Shown: positions 25,079 through 34,129 of the stretch, piece by piece
How the letters are laid out: every line of letters starts with the position of its first letter
Numbering within the stretch: position 1 is the first letter of the stretch
Source of the DNA: Variovorax sp. PAMC28562
GTDB taxonomy: Bacteria > Pseudomonadota > Gammaproteobacteria > Burkholderiales > Burkholderiaceae_C
Length of the DNA stretch: 64,000 nt
NCBI RefSeq assembly: GCF_014303735.1
Contig: NZ_CP060296.1
Coordinates: 2,739,501 to 2,803,500 of the forward strand
Direction of reading: 5' to 3'
Translations under genes and position numbers: made by a program
Notes under the pieces: generated by a model
What the model was told of the DNA's origin: nothing
The model's input: only the letters and a program-made list of their open reading frames with translations
Database searches by the model: none

Positions 25079-26632
25079 ATGAGCAGCACATTGCAGAAGC
25101 GTTTGGCTTCGCTTTCGCCGGGACGCCTGAAGGGCATGCGCCGCGGCATCGAGAAAGAAAGCTTGCGTTCTGCGGCCGACGGCGCGCTGGCTTTGACGCC
25201 GCATCCGTCGGCATTGGGTTCTGCGCTCACGCACCCGCACATCACCACGGATTTCAGCGAATCGCAGGTCGAACTCATCACCGGCGTGCATGGCGATGTC
25301 GACTCGGCGCTCGACGAGCTGACCCGTGTTCACCAATTCACGTACCGCGTGCTCGATGCCGCTGGCGACGAGCGGCTGTGGGTGTCGAGCATGCCGTGCG
25401 GCTTGCCGACCGACGAAACGATTCCGATCGGGCGTTACGGCTCCTCGAACGTCGGGCGCGCCAAGAGCGTCTACCGCATGGGGCTGAGCCATCGCTACGG
25501 CCGGCGCATGCAGACTATTTCCGGCATTCACTACAACTGGTCTCTGCCGGGTGTCGGTAGCGACCAGTACTTCGGGCTGATCCGCAACTTCAGGCGCCAC
25601 GCGTTCTTGCTTCTGTACCTGTTCGGCGCGTCGCCGGCACTGTGCAGCAGCTTCGTCGCCGGCCGGCCGCACGAACTGCAGCCGCTGGGCGAGGGCAGCG
25701 TGCACATGCCGCACGGGACGTCGTTGCGCATGGGCCGGCTCGGATACCAGAGCGATGCACAGGCCTCGCTGGCGGTGAGCTACAACAGCCTCGACGGTTA
25801 TGGCGCCTCGCTGCAAGACGCGTTGACACGTCCGTGGCCGGCTTACCAGGCCATCGGTATCCAGAACCTGGGCGGCGACTACAACCAGCTCGCGACCAGC
25901 CTGCTGCAGATCGAGAACGAGTTCTACGGCACCATCCGGCCCAAACGGGTGATCTACCCCGGCGAGCGTCCGCTGCATGCGTTGCGTGAGCGCGGCGTCG
26001 AGTACGTCGAGGTGCGGCTTATGGACCTCGACCCATTCGAGCCGGTTGGCATCAACGCGCAGACCATGCGCTTCATCGACGTATTCCTGCTGCATTGCCT
26101 TTTGAGCAACAGCCCCGACGACACGCCGCAAGAAATTGCCGAGCTTGCGCACAACCAGCATTTGACAGCAGCGCGCGGCCGCGAGCCAGGACTCACCCTG
26201 CAGCGTGGTGGCCGCGAAGTGCCTTTGGTGGAGTGGGGCGCGGAGCTGGTGGCGGAGTGCCTGCCGATCGCAGCCGCGCTCGATGCGGTGCACGGCGATA
26301 CGTTGCACAGCGACGCCGTGCATGCGGCCGCCGATGCCCTGCGGAACTCCGGCAGTCTGCCGTCGGCACGCGTGCTGGCCGCGATGAAGGTATCGCACGC
26401 CGATTCGTTCACCGACTTCATCAGGGCGCAGTCCGAATCGACGCGCGTTGCGTTGCTCGCCTCGCCGTGGACAGCGGAGCAGCAAGCGAGCTTCGAGCGC
26501 ATGACGCAGACTTCGATCGAGGAGCAAAAACGCATAGAGGCAGCCGACACCTTGCCTTTCGAAATCTATCGCGAGCAGTACGTGTCGCCGGCGCGCCTGG
26601 GGTTGCGTGGGCGCACGGCCATGACGGCCTGA
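25079..26632 (+). CDS. gshA: Glutamate-cysteine ligase GshA
   Basis: 517 residues of the gammaproteobacterial-type GshA family. It joins glutamate and cysteine with ATP, the first step of glutathione synthesis. Recognised are RRGIEKESLR near the N terminus, DFSESQVELITGVH with the metal-binding acids, and the GGDYNQLATSLLQIENEFYGTIRPKR block. Start ATG 25079 has GAGGGGC upstream. No gshB in the window. Function supports the GST and, indirectly, thiol metabolism. Confidence 0.95.
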   Translation: MSSTLQKRLASLSPGRLKGMRRGIEKESLRSAADGALALTPHPSALGSALTHPHITTDFSESQVELITGVHGDVDSALDELTRVHQFTYRVLDAAGDERLWVSSMPCGLPTDETIPIGRYGSSNVGRAKSVYRMGLSHRYGRRMQTISGIHYNWSLPGVGSDQYFGLIRNFRRHAFLLLYLFGASPALCSSFVAGRPHELQPLGEGSVHMPHGTSLRMGRLGYQSDAQASLAVSYNSLDGYGASLQDALTRPWPAYQAIGIQNLGGDYNQLATSLLQIENEFYGTIRPKRVIYPGERPLHALRERGVEYVEVRLMDLDPFEPVGINAQTMRFIDVFLLHCLLSNSPDDTPQEIAELAHNQHLTAARGREPGLTLQRGGREVPLVEWGAELVAECLPIAAALDAVHGDTLHSDAVHAAADALRNSGSLPSARVLAAMKVSHADSFTDFIRAQSESTRVALLASPWTAEQQASFERMTQTSIEEQKRIEAADTLPFEIYREQYVSPARLGLRGRTAMTA

Positions 26633-26649
26633 GCGGAACAACCGCACGT

Positions 26650-26711
26650 CCATGAAGGTGCGTGGTAGGTGCCGACCTACTTGCATTGGCCGGCATGGCT
26701 CACCTTCGTGG
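26650..26711 (+). other. Nested inverted repeat after gshA
   Basis: CCATGAAGGTG (26650-26660) and CACCTTCGTGG (26701-26711) form an 11-bp stem with one mismatch. Inside is a perfect 6-bp hairpin, GTAGGT/ACCTAC (26665-26680). There is no T-run, so it is not a standard terminator; it could slow Rho-dependent termination or be a protein site. Confidence 0.3.
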
Positions 26712-26781
26712 TGCGAGACGCACGCATGATTAATTGGTGCTCCAGCATTCGTTCCACACACAGCAGCTACCTGACGATCCC

Positions 26782-27162
26782 ATGACTTTCAAGACCTACC
26801 TGGTCGAAGACAGCCCGGTGATCCGGGACAACCTCGTCGGGTTTCTCGAAGACATCGCTCACGCCGAAGTCGTTGCCCATGCCAGCACTGAAGACGAAGC
26901 GGTTGCTTGGCTGAAGTCGCATCACGACCAGTGGGACATCGCGATCATCGATCTCTTTCTAGAGCAGGGAAACGGTCTGGAGGTCGTCGGCGCTTGCCGC
27001 GGCAGGTCGTTGGACCAAAAGGTCGTGGTGCTGACCAACTATGCGACGCCAGCGATGCGTGCGCGGGCCAAGGCCCTGGGTGCCGATGCGTTCTTCGACA
27101 AGTCCGCGGAGATCGACGAGTTGGTCGAGTACTGCGAACGGCTTGGCGCCACGCGGCGTTAG
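26782..27162 (+). CDS. Stand-alone response regulator receiver protein
   Basis: 126 residues, a receiver domain only. The acid pair is Glu9/Asp10 (LVEDSPV), the phospho-acceptor Asp57 (IIDLF), Thr85 (VLTNYA) and Lys107 (FFDKS). There is no output domain, as in CheY or Spo0F-like proteins. The start ATG at 26782 matches the domain edge; the frame runs 16 codons further upstream. No histidine kinase adjoins, so the partner is unknown. Confidence 0.88.
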   Translation: MTFKTYLVEDSPVIRDNLVGFLEDIAHAEVVAHASTEDEAVAWLKSHHDQWDIAIIDLFLEQGNGLEVVGACRGRSLDQKVVVLTNYATPAMRARAKALGADAFFDKSAEIDELVEYCERLGATRR

Positions 27163-27272
27163 CTCGCCCTAAGCCGCGCAGACGTCCCTTCGTGTCGTGT
27201 CACGACGGCGCGTCGTCCAGCGGTATCTCTTGCGGTAAAACTGCTTCCTCGATCGACAACGGAACGCTACGC

Positions 27273-28214
27273 ATGAGCAATATCAGCAACACCATAGACA
27301 AGATTAGCAAGATCGACTTCGGAGGCCGCGTCGCGATCGTGACGGGCGCAGGCGGCGGCCTCGGTCGTCAGCATGCCTTGGCGCTGGCGCAGCGCGGCGC
27401 GAAAGTGCTGGTCAACGACCTAGGCGGTGCACTCGACGGGGCGGGTGGATCGACCAGTGCGGCGCAGCGGGTGGTCGACGAAATCAAGGCTGCAGGCGGC
27501 GAGGCCATCGCCAATGGCGCCTCGGTGACCGATTTCGAGGCGGTACAGGCGATGGTGCAGCAGGCGATGGACGCCTGGGGCCGCGTCGACATCCTCGTCA
27601 ACAACGCCGGCATCCTGCGCGACAAGAGCTTCAGCAAGATGGAGCTCGCAGATTTCAAGCTGGTGGTCGACGTTCATCTGATGGGCGCAGTGCATTGCAG
27701 CAAGGCGGTGTGGGCCATCATGAACGCCCAGAAATACGGCCGCATCGTGATGACGACTTCGTCTTCCGGCCTCTATGGCAACTTCGGCCAAAGCAACTAC
27801 GGCGCAGCCAAGATGGCGCTCGTCGGCCTGATGCAGACGCTCAGCATCGAAGGCGCAAAGAATGACATCCGGGTGAACTGCCTGGCGCCGACGGCGGCCA
27901 CTCGCATGACAGAGGGCCTGATGTCGAAAGAAGTGCTGGATGCGCTTAAGCCGGAAGCGGTGGTGCCGGCGATGTTGGTGCTCGCGGCGCAGGATGCGCC
28001 GACGCGGACGATTTTGTGTGCCGGTGCGGGCACCTTCGAAGCTGCCCACATCACGCTCACCGCGGGTGCCTTCATCGGCATTGGTGCCGATGCGCCGGAG
28101 CAGTTGGCCGCACGCCTCGCCGAGGTCACCGACCGCGCCGGCGAGATCGTGCCGCAAAGCGGGTCGGCACAGGGCAGCAACGAAGTTGGCAAAGCGCTAG
28201 CCGCCGCGCGTTGA
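27273..28214 (+). CDS. SDR family dehydrogenase, (3R)-hydroxyacyl-CoA dehydrogenase (MFE-2) type
   Basis: 313 residues. Features are IVTGAGGGLGRQHALALA, VNDLGGALDGAGGST, NNAGILRDKSFSKM and YGAAK, a set typical of the dehydrogenase part of peroxisomal multifunctional enzyme 2 and its bacterial relatives. It would oxidise (3R)-hydroxyacyl-CoA. The C-terminal 60 residues (after RMTEGL) are an extra helical part common in this group. No hydratase gene adjoins. Start 27273 has CGGAACGCT upstream, a weak site. Confidence 0.88.
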   Translation: MSNISNTIDKISKIDFGGRVAIVTGAGGGLGRQHALALAQRGAKVLVNDLGGALDGAGGSTSAAQRVVDEIKAAGGEAIANGASVTDFEAVQAMVQQAMDAWGRVDILVNNAGILRDKSFSKMELADFKLVVDVHLMGAVHCSKAVWAIMNAQKYGRIVMTTSSSGLYGNFGQSNYGAAKMALVGLMQTLSIEGAKNDIRVNCLAPTAATRMTEGLMSKEVLDALKPEAVVPAMLVLAAQDAPTRTILCAGAGTFEAAHITLTAGAFIGIGADAPEQLAARLAEVTDRAGEIVPQSGSAQGSNEVGKALAAAR

Positions 28215-28226
28215 GCGCACGCTGAG

Positions 28227-28586
28227 TTAATCCGGTATCAGGCTGTCGTCCTTACGGATGGAGTCGTGATCGCGGTGGCTGTTCAGGCGGCCCAACGTGC
28301 TGTCGAGCAGGCGCTTGAGCTTGCCGGTAGCGCCGCGGAACGCCTCATCCATGGTGTTGCCATGCTGGGTGACCGCCAGCGGCTGGTGGTGGGCCAGACG
28401 GGCCTCCATGACGCAGCACTTGTCGTCGGCTCCGGCCTTGCCATGGTTCTCGTCGCTCAGGTGGATCTCGACCCGCATCACGTCTTCTGCGAAACGGCTG
28501 AGGTGCTGCCTGATTTCGGCGTCGGCCCAGCGTTCCAGCGTTTCCTTGTTTTCGACGCCATTGCTTGTATTGACCTGAATTTGCAT
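28227..28586 (-). CDS. HPF/RaiA family ribosome-associated protein
   Basis: 119 residues: MQIQVNTSNGV..., VMRVEIHLSDEN, CVMEARLAHHQPLAVTQHG and DEAFRGATGKLKRLLD follow the short HPF/YfiA (sigma-54 modulation) pattern. These bind the 30S subunit and hibernate ribosomes. Divergence from canonical HPF is moderate. ATG 28586 is favoured over the upstream frame extension to 28676. The tail SHRDHDSIRKDDSLIPD is polar. Confidence 0.8.
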   Translation of the reverse strand: MQIQVNTSNGVENKETLERWADAEIRQHLSRFAEDVMRVEIHLSDENHGKAGADDKCCVMEARLAHHQPLAVTQHGNTMDEAFRGATGKLKRLLDSTLGRLNSHRDHDSIRKDDSLIPD

Positions 28587-28737
28587 GTTTGTGTCTCTCT
28601 GAGTGCACGCGAATATGCGAACCCCCACTGTGCTCCCAAAATCGGAAAGGCGACTGTAGGTCTCGGGGCACATCACAATTGGTCACTTCAGATTCACGCA
28701 ACGGGCGCACTGCGCACCGAGAAAGAAGTTAGTCCCC

Positions 28738-29709
28738 ATGGCCATTCAGTGGTTTCCCGGCCATATGCATTTGACGCAAAAGGCCATTGCCGAACGCGTC
28801 AAGGACACCGATGTCGTCATCGAGTTGCTCGATGCGCGCTTGCCTGCTTCCAGCGCCAACCCGATGCTGTCGCAGCTCACGTCGTCGCGGCCCACGCTCA
28901 AGGTTCTCAACAAGCAGGACCTGGCCGACCCGGCACGCACGGCGCAATGGCTCGCGCACTTCAACGCGCAACCTGCCACGCGCGCGATCGGCCTCGATGC
29001 GAGCCAGAGCACGCCGGCACAGCAACTGGTCAAGTCATGTCATGAACTGGCGCCGAATCGCGGTGGTCTCGCCAAGCCGATGCGCGTGCTGATCTGCGGC
29101 ATTCCCAACGTCGGCAAGTCGACCCTCATCAACACGCTCACCGGCAGCAAGAAGGCCAAGACTGGCGACGAAGCCGGCATAACCAAGCTGGAACAGCGCA
29201 TCACGCTGGCCGACGATTTCTATCTCTACGACACGCCCGGCATGCTGTGGCCGCGCATCATCGTGGCCAAGAGCGGCTACAACCTGGCCGCCAGCGGCGC
29301 CATCGGCCGCAATGCCTTCGACGACGAAGAGGTCGCGCTCGAACTGCTGGCCTACCTGAAGACGCACTATCCGGCGGCCGTCGCGACGCGCTTCAAGCTC
29401 GACATGAGCGCGCACGATATCGCGGCCATGAAAGACGAAGATCTGCTGGAAGCCATCGCGCGGAAACGCGGCGCCATATTGGGCAAGGGGCGCGTCAATT
29501 TGCAGAAGGCGTCGGAGATCGTGATGCATGAATTCCGTGCCGGCAACTTCGGTCGCATCACGCTGGAAACGCCCGAAGAGTTCGCGCAATGGCTGGCGGC
29601 CGGCCAGCAACTCGATGCCGAACGCCAGATGAAAAAGGCCGCGCGAGGAAACAAGCGTGGCGGTGCGGGCGGTGCGCCCGAGGCCGACGTGCCTTCCGAA
29701 TCGAGTTGA
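28738..29709 (+). CDS. rbgA: Ribosome biogenesis GTPase YlqF (RbgA)
   Basis: 323 residues. It is a circularly permuted GTPase that helps assemble the 50S subunit. Motif order is the permuted one: G4 KVLNKQDLAD first, then G1 GIPNVGKSTLIN, G2 GITK and G3 DTPGML. The N terminus IQWFPGHMHLTQKAI is typical. The C-terminal ANTAR-like helices end in a basic, Gly-rich tail. Start ATG 28738 lies after AAAGAAGTTAGTCCCC. Confident. Confidence 0.94.
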   Translation: MAIQWFPGHMHLTQKAIAERVKDTDVVIELLDARLPASSANPMLSQLTSSRPTLKVLNKQDLADPARTAQWLAHFNAQPATRAIGLDASQSTPAQQLVKSCHELAPNRGGLAKPMRVLICGIPNVGKSTLINTLTGSKKAKTGDEAGITKLEQRITLADDFYLYDTPGMLWPRIIVAKSGYNLAASGAIGRNAFDDEEVALELLAYLKTHYPAAVATRFKLDMSAHDIAAMKDEDLLEAIARKRGAILGKGRVNLQKASEIVMHEFRAGNFGRITLETPEEFAQWLAAGQQLDAERQMKKAARGNKRGGAGGAPEADVPSESS

Positions 29710-29884
29710 CCTGAGCGGCCGTTGCGCTATGGCCCCGGACCGCCAGCGTGGCTGATATTGCCGAGTTCATTCAGCGGGTTTAAGTCACGCAAGGTCGCGG
29801 CAAACCGGCTTCGAGGCGGTGAGTGTGGCGATCGGTAGTGTTTACCTTTGGATACACTTGCTGATCTTCACCGTCTTTTGAAAA

Positions 29885-30862
29885 ATGCCATCCGACAGTC
29901 CTCAGTCGTTGCGCCGTCTGCTCCGGAGCGTGCTCCTTTTCGTCTGTTTGTTCGCAGTGGTTTGGGTGGCACTCGACTTCGCCCACCAGAAGCTGCGATA
30001 CGTACAGGCAGGCTCCGATCTGGTTCTTGAGGAAAAGTACGACAAGCTTTCCAAACAAGCGCTTTTTTCGGGGCAGGAGAAGTACCGCGTGATCGCGATG
30101 GGCAACAGCAAGACGCTCAGCAGCTTCAGGCCCGACGTCTTCGATGGCGCCTTCCCCGGCGACGTGCGCTCGTACAACTTCGGCTTGCCGGGCGAGTCGC
30201 AGTTCCTGCCGGTCCTGCGGTCGATCCTGGCGAGCGGCAATCGCCCGACGCACCTGCTGCTGCAGTTGCCTTGGGCGCCTCCCGATGCCGTTGCCAAGGC
30301 ATTGCCGCTGCTCAAGGACGACAACCGCATCCTGATGGCGCTGATCCCGTTTCGGCGCTTTTTCCGCGACCTGACGCTGTTCGTCTTTCAGTCGCTTCGG
30401 ACCGGCGTCGGCGCGGAGTGGACGCGCATCAAGGGCGAGATCGAATCGGTGGAGAAGAACCGCGGCTGGTACTTCATCAGCGGTCAGAGCCGCTATCCGA
30501 ATGGGCAACTGCCAGCCGACTTTTCTCTGGCTTCAGACAATGCGCAAGCCAAGCCGGTGCGTTCGCTGGCCCCTGCGGGCGACGACTACGCCGGCTTGCT
30601 TGCGCTCGCAAAGCAATACGACTTCAAGGTGGTGCTGGTGCCGTGGTCGGCTCGCACCGGTGAATACGCGCCCGCTGACGACAGCGGCAGCAGCGCCGCC
30701 AAAGTGGTGTCGCAGTCGCCGTACGTTGCCGAGCGCGGGCCCAACTACTGGCTGTATCCGCCGCCGTCCTTTTCCGACCCGGTCCATATGAATTCTGGCG
30801 GTGCCGAGGCCTACACCAAACGTCTCGCGGCCTTTCTCAAAGACGTCGGGGAGTTGAAGTAG
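29885..30862 (+). CDS. Membrane-anchored SGNH-like protein, partner of MBOAT acyltransferase
   Basis: 325 residues. One N-terminal helix (RSVLLFVCLFAVVWVALDFAH) anchors a periplasmic domain. MGNSKTLSSFRPD carries the Ser of a GDSL/SGNH-type block I and SDPVHMNSGGA the C-terminal Asp-x-x-His. This matches the partners of MBOAT proteins (AlgJ/AlgX, PatB-like), which transfer acyl groups to polysaccharides. Its stop codon shares one base with the MBOAT start (TAGTG). The glycan is unknown; no polysaccharide synthase is nearby. Confidence 0.72.
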   Translation: MPSDSPQSLRRLLRSVLLFVCLFAVVWVALDFAHQKLRYVQAGSDLVLEEKYDKLSKQALFSGQEKYRVIAMGNSKTLSSFRPDVFDGAFPGDVRSYNFGLPGESQFLPVLRSILASGNRPTHLLLQLPWAPPDAVAKALPLLKDDNRILMALIPFRRFFRDLTLFVFQSLRTGVGAEWTRIKGEIESVEKNRGWYFISGQSRYPNGQLPADFSLASDNAQAKPVRSLAPAGDDYAGLLALAKQYDFKVVLVPWSARTGEYAPADDSGSSAAKVVSQSPYVAERGPNYWLYPPPSFSDPVHMNSGGAEAYTKRLAAFLKDVGELK

Positions 30863-32307
30863 TGCTGTTCAATTCCTTCGAATTCTTCGGCTTTTTCGGC
30901 ATCTTTCTGCTCGTCTATTTTTCGAGCCCGTTTCGCTACCGGCCATGGATTTTGCTGGTCGCCAGCTACGTGTTCTACATGAGCTGGGAGCCGAAGTTCG
31001 TGCTGCTGTTGCTGTTCACGACACTGGTCGATTTTTCGACTGCACTGGTCATGGCCAACAGTGGCAAGCCGCATGTGCGCAAGCTCGCGATGGTGACGGC
31101 GCTGGTGCTGAACTTCGGCATTCTCATCGTGCTGAAGTACGGCAAGTTTCTGGTTCAAAACGCCGAGGCAGTGGCGCAGTCCGTTGGCGTTGGCGAGCAC
31201 TGGAACATCGTGCAGCTCGTGCTGCCGGTGGGCATTTCTTTCTACACGTTCCAGTCGGTCGGCTACACGCTCGACGTCTACTTCAAGCGCACGCCGGCAG
31301 AGCGAAACCTGCTGACCTACGCACAATACGTCGCCTTCTTCCCGCAACTGGTGGCAGGACCGATCGAGCGGGCCAGACACATGATCGCGCAGTTCAAGGC
31401 ACGGCATTATTTCAAGGCAGAGAACGTCTCGCCGGCGATGTGGCTCATCGGATGGGGCTTGTTCAAGAAGATGTGCGTGGCCGACCAGATCGCACCGTTC
31501 GTCAATGCGATCTACAGCGACCCGGGCAACTATTCGGGTAGCTACACGCTGTTGGCGACGGTGCTGTTCGCCATTCAGATCTACTGCGATTTTTCAGGCT
31601 ATTCCAGCATCGCGCGCGGCGTGGCCAAGCTGTTCGACTTCGAGCTGATGATCAACTTCAGGCAGCCGTATTTTTCTCGCTCGCTGTCCGAGTTCTGGGG
31701 TCGCTGGCACATCTCGCTCTCGACCTGGTTCCGCGACTACCTCTACAAGCCGCTGGGCGGCAGCCGCGGCACGCACTCGAACACGCTGCGCAACGTGCTG
31801 ATCGTCTTCGTCATCAGCGGCATCTGGCACGGCGCATCGTGGTGCTTCGCGGTCTGGGGCTTGCTGCACGGTGTCGGTCTCGTGGTCGAGCGCATCGTTC
31901 GCTGGAACGGACTCGACACCGTCGGTGGCAACGGGACCACAGTGCGATTTGCCCGTGGAGCGTTCGGCTGGGTCGCGACCATGGTCGTGGTGCTGGTCGG
32001 CTGGGTCTTCTTTCGCTCGGCCACCCTCAGCGATGCGTGGACCATGCTCAAGGGGTTTCGGCACCTCACCGCGCTTGACTATGGCACTTTCAAGGTGCTG
32101 GGCTTCGCGAGCTTCGAGATCCTGCTCGCGGCGTTGTTCATACCGTTCACGTTTATTGTTGAATGGGTCGTGAGCAAAGACCGTTACCAGGACATCGACC
32201 AGCTGGTCGGGTCGCGCTTGTCGATCGTGCTCGGTGTGGCGCTGACCTATGTGATCTTGCTGTTCGGCGTGTTCGGCCGACGCGAGTTCATCTACTTCCA
32301 GTTTTGA
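30862..32307 (+). CDS. MBOAT family O-acyltransferase
   Basis: 481 residues, about 11 membrane helices. The catalytic His is in VISGIWHGASW, and FWGRWHISLSTWFRDYLYKPLGGSRG is the AlgI/PatA/DltB signature. It moves acyl groups across the inner membrane for O-acylation of a surface polymer. GTG start at 30862 overlapping the SGNH-like gene's stop codon. The two genes form a compact acylation pair, with no others in the transcript. Confidence 0.92.
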   Translation: MLFNSFEFFGFFGIFLLVYFSSPFRYRPWILLVASYVFYMSWEPKFVLLLLFTTLVDFSTALVMANSGKPHVRKLAMVTALVLNFGILIVLKYGKFLVQNAEAVAQSVGVGEHWNIVQLVLPVGISFYTFQSVGYTLDVYFKRTPAERNLLTYAQYVAFFPQLVAGPIERARHMIAQFKARHYFKAENVSPAMWLIGWGLFKKMCVADQIAPFVNAIYSDPGNYSGSYTLLATVLFAIQIYCDFSGYSSIARGVAKLFDFELMINFRQPYFSRSLSEFWGRWHISLSTWFRDYLYKPLGGSRGTHSNTLRNVLIVFVISGIWHGASWCFAVWGLLHGVGLVVERIVRWNGLDTVGGNGTTVRFARGAFGWVATMVVVLVGWVFFRSATLSDAWTMLKGFRHLTALDYGTFKVLGFASFEILLAALFIPFTFIVEWVVSKDRYQDIDQLVGSRLSIVLGVALTYVILLFGVFGRREFIYFQF

Positions 32308-32425
32308 GCCAGAAGCGGCTTGTCGACTTATCGATCTCGTGGGCAGCGACGACAGGAATCTCCGCTATTTTTATGGGGCAGGGCAGAGCCAATATCCTGT
32401 GCCCGGTGCCGAGCGTTGACGTTTG

Positions 32426-32641
32426 TCACTCTTTCAGCTTGATCTTCCCCTCGCGCACGTAGCGGTCGTACTCGTCGCGCGGAATGGCGGTCAGGCCGGC
32501 GGTGTTGTCGCCTGCGTCCCAGCTGATGGTTGCGCTGTCGGCGGCCAGATCGACTTCGACCAAGCCCTCGGGGATCGTCAACGGCACGCCGTCGCCGGGG
32601 GTGTAGGTCACATGGCCTTGAATGGTTGCGTGGTGTGTCAT
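32426..32641 (-). CDS. Small conserved hypothetical protein
   Basis: 71 residues, MTHHATIQGHVTYTPGDG..., acidic and beta-rich, ending EYDRYVREGKIKLKE. The start 32641 has a clear AGGAG ribosome site, chosen over the upstream frame start at 32683. Family not recognised; no signal peptide or helix. The fold may be a small beta-barrel. Confidence 0.7.
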   Translation of the reverse strand: MTHHATIQGHVTYTPGDGVPLTIPEGLVEVDLAADSATISWDAGDNTAGLTAIPRDEYDRYVREGKIKLKE

Positions 32642-32751
32642 GGGTGCTCCTGGACTCTGGTGGACTCTGCGTATGACAGTCAATCATTACATGCAATCGT
32701 GACCGTGCCGCGTGCCAGCGGACATTGACGAACTTGGGCAAACTTGGCGTC

Positions 32752-33708
32752 ATGACAACCACAACACAACCATCGGTCGAGCCGTCCATCGAAGTGATTC
32801 AGGGCGATCTCTCCGCCTACCGCCAAGGCAACACGGGCGTCGACTACGTGCACCGTTTTGACTCGGGCAAGCCCGGCCCGCACGTTCTCGTCAATGCGCT
32901 TACGCATGGCAATGAGATCTGCGGCATGGTCGCGGTGAAGCAACTGCTCGATGCGGGCGTGCGTCCGAAGATCGGCACGCTCACACTCAGCTTTGCCCAT
33001 GTCGAGGCCTACAACGCTTTCGATCCGTCGAAGCCGTACGAGAACCGGCAGATCGTCCACAACCTCAACCGCATCTGGTCCGACGAATTGCTGGGCGGCA
33101 CCGAAGACAGCCCCGAGCTTCGTCGGGCCCGCGCACTGCGGCCGGTGGTCGCGGCTGCCGATCACATCCTCGACATCCATTCGACCAGCCAGGACGTCGT
33201 GCCGTTCTGGGTGTATCCCGACTTCGCCCGCAATGCCGATGCCGCGCTCGCCATGGGGTTGCCCTCGGTTCACCTCGTCATGCCCAACGGCTTAGGCTCC
33301 GGTACGCCGCTGATCCAGCACGGCTTGCATGCCGGTGCCAACGCGCCCGGCGCCGCCATGGTCGTCGAATGCGGCCAGCATTTCATGCAGAAGACAGCAG
33401 ATGTTGCAGTCGAAGTGACCGCGCGTTTTCTGGCGTACTTCGGCGTTGTCGACCGTTCAGGCCCAGCGCCCGTTCTCGCTGCGCAGCGCCGCTTCGAATT
33501 GATCGAGACGCGCATGGTCATGACTGACCATTTCAAGTTCACGCGACCGCTGATTGGCTTCGAGACCTTTGCCAAGGGCGAACTCATCGCGACCGATGGC
33601 GATGCGATCGAAATCCGCTCGCCGTGCGACGACTGCACCGTGTTCATGCCGACGCGCGCGCCCATCATCGGACGCGAAGCGGTCTACCTTACCAAGCCGA
33701 TTTCCTGA
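32752..33708 (+). CDS. Succinylglutamate desuccinylase/aspartoacylase family (M14-like) zinc amidohydrolase
   Basis: 318 residues. The zinc motif LTHGNEICG (His-x-x-Glu) appears near residue 50, followed by LNRIW with Arg and HILDIHST with the third His ligand. These belong to the AstE/AspA carboxypeptidase-like fold, which removes an acyl group from an amino acid. The last 90 residues (from about VLAAQRR) form the family's C-terminal beta domain. Start ATG 32752 preferred over the TTG at 32725. The stop TGA lies within the first of three 14-bp repeats before DoxX. Confidence 0.87.
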   Translation: MTTTTQPSVEPSIEVIQGDLSAYRQGNTGVDYVHRFDSGKPGPHVLVNALTHGNEICGMVAVKQLLDAGVRPKIGTLTLSFAHVEAYNAFDPSKPYENRQIVHNLNRIWSDELLGGTEDSPELRRARALRPVVAAADHILDIHSTSQDVVPFWVYPDFARNADAALAMGLPSVHLVMPNGLGSGTPLIQHGLHAGANAPGAAMVVECGQHFMQKTADVAVEVTARFLAYFGVVDRSGPAPVLAAQRRFELIETRMVMTDHFKFTRPLIGFETFAKGELIATDGDAIEIRSPCDDCTVFMPTRAPIIGREAVYLTKPIS

Positions 33709-33745
33709 AGCGATCGACCTGAAGCGAATGACCTGAACCGAATGA
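33704..33745 (+). repeat. Three tandem 14-bp repeats across a gene junction
   Basis: Units CCTGAAGCGATCGA, CCTGAAGCGAATGA and CCTGAACCGAATGA lie at 33704-33717, 33718-33731 and 33732-33745. The first contains the amidohydrolase stop codon, the third the DoxX start codon. They look like a recent slippage or duplication. The repeat replaces any normal Shine-Dalgarno sequence for DoxX. Confidence 0.85.
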
Positions 33746-34119
33746 CTCTCGCGCGCTGGGCCGGCGTGGCCTTCGTTTTCCTCTGGTTTGGGCTCGGCGG
33801 CATCGCGCACTTCGTCGCGACCGACACAGAGATGCGCATCGTGCCGCCGTACATTCCGTGGCCGCGTGCCGCGGTGTTGATCAGCGGCGGGTTCGAGCTG
33901 CTAGGCGCTGCAGGCTTGCTCTGGCAACCGACGCGTCGCGCTGCCGGCATCGGGCTTTTTTTGCTGACTCTTGCGGTGACACCAGCGCACTTCTACATGC
34001 TGCAACGGCCGGATTTTTTTCCGTCGATTCCGTACTGGGCGCTGATCTTGCGGCTGCCGATTCAGGTCGCGCTGCTGGCGCTCATTGCCTGGATCACAGC
34101 AGAGCCGCCGCCGCGTTGA
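33742..34119 (+). CDS. DoxX-like membrane protein
   Basis: 125 residues, four hydrophobic helices: RWAGVAFVFLWFGLGGIAHFV, a loop ending in PWPRAAVLISGGFELLGAAGLL, then two more. Pattern fits the DoxX/DUF4267-type small membrane proteins, function unknown. The ATG at 33742 lies in the third copy of a 14-bp repeat and has no evident ribosome site, so it may be translated by coupling to the amidohydrolase gene 33 bp upstream. Confidence 0.8.
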   Translation: MTLARWAGVAFVFLWFGLGGIAHFVATDTEMRIVPPYIPWPRAAVLISGGFELLGAAGLLWQPTRRAAGIGLFLLTLAVTPAHFYMLQRPDFFPSIPYWALILRLPIQVALLALIAWITAEPPPR

Positions 34120-34129
34120 TCCGCCGAGG

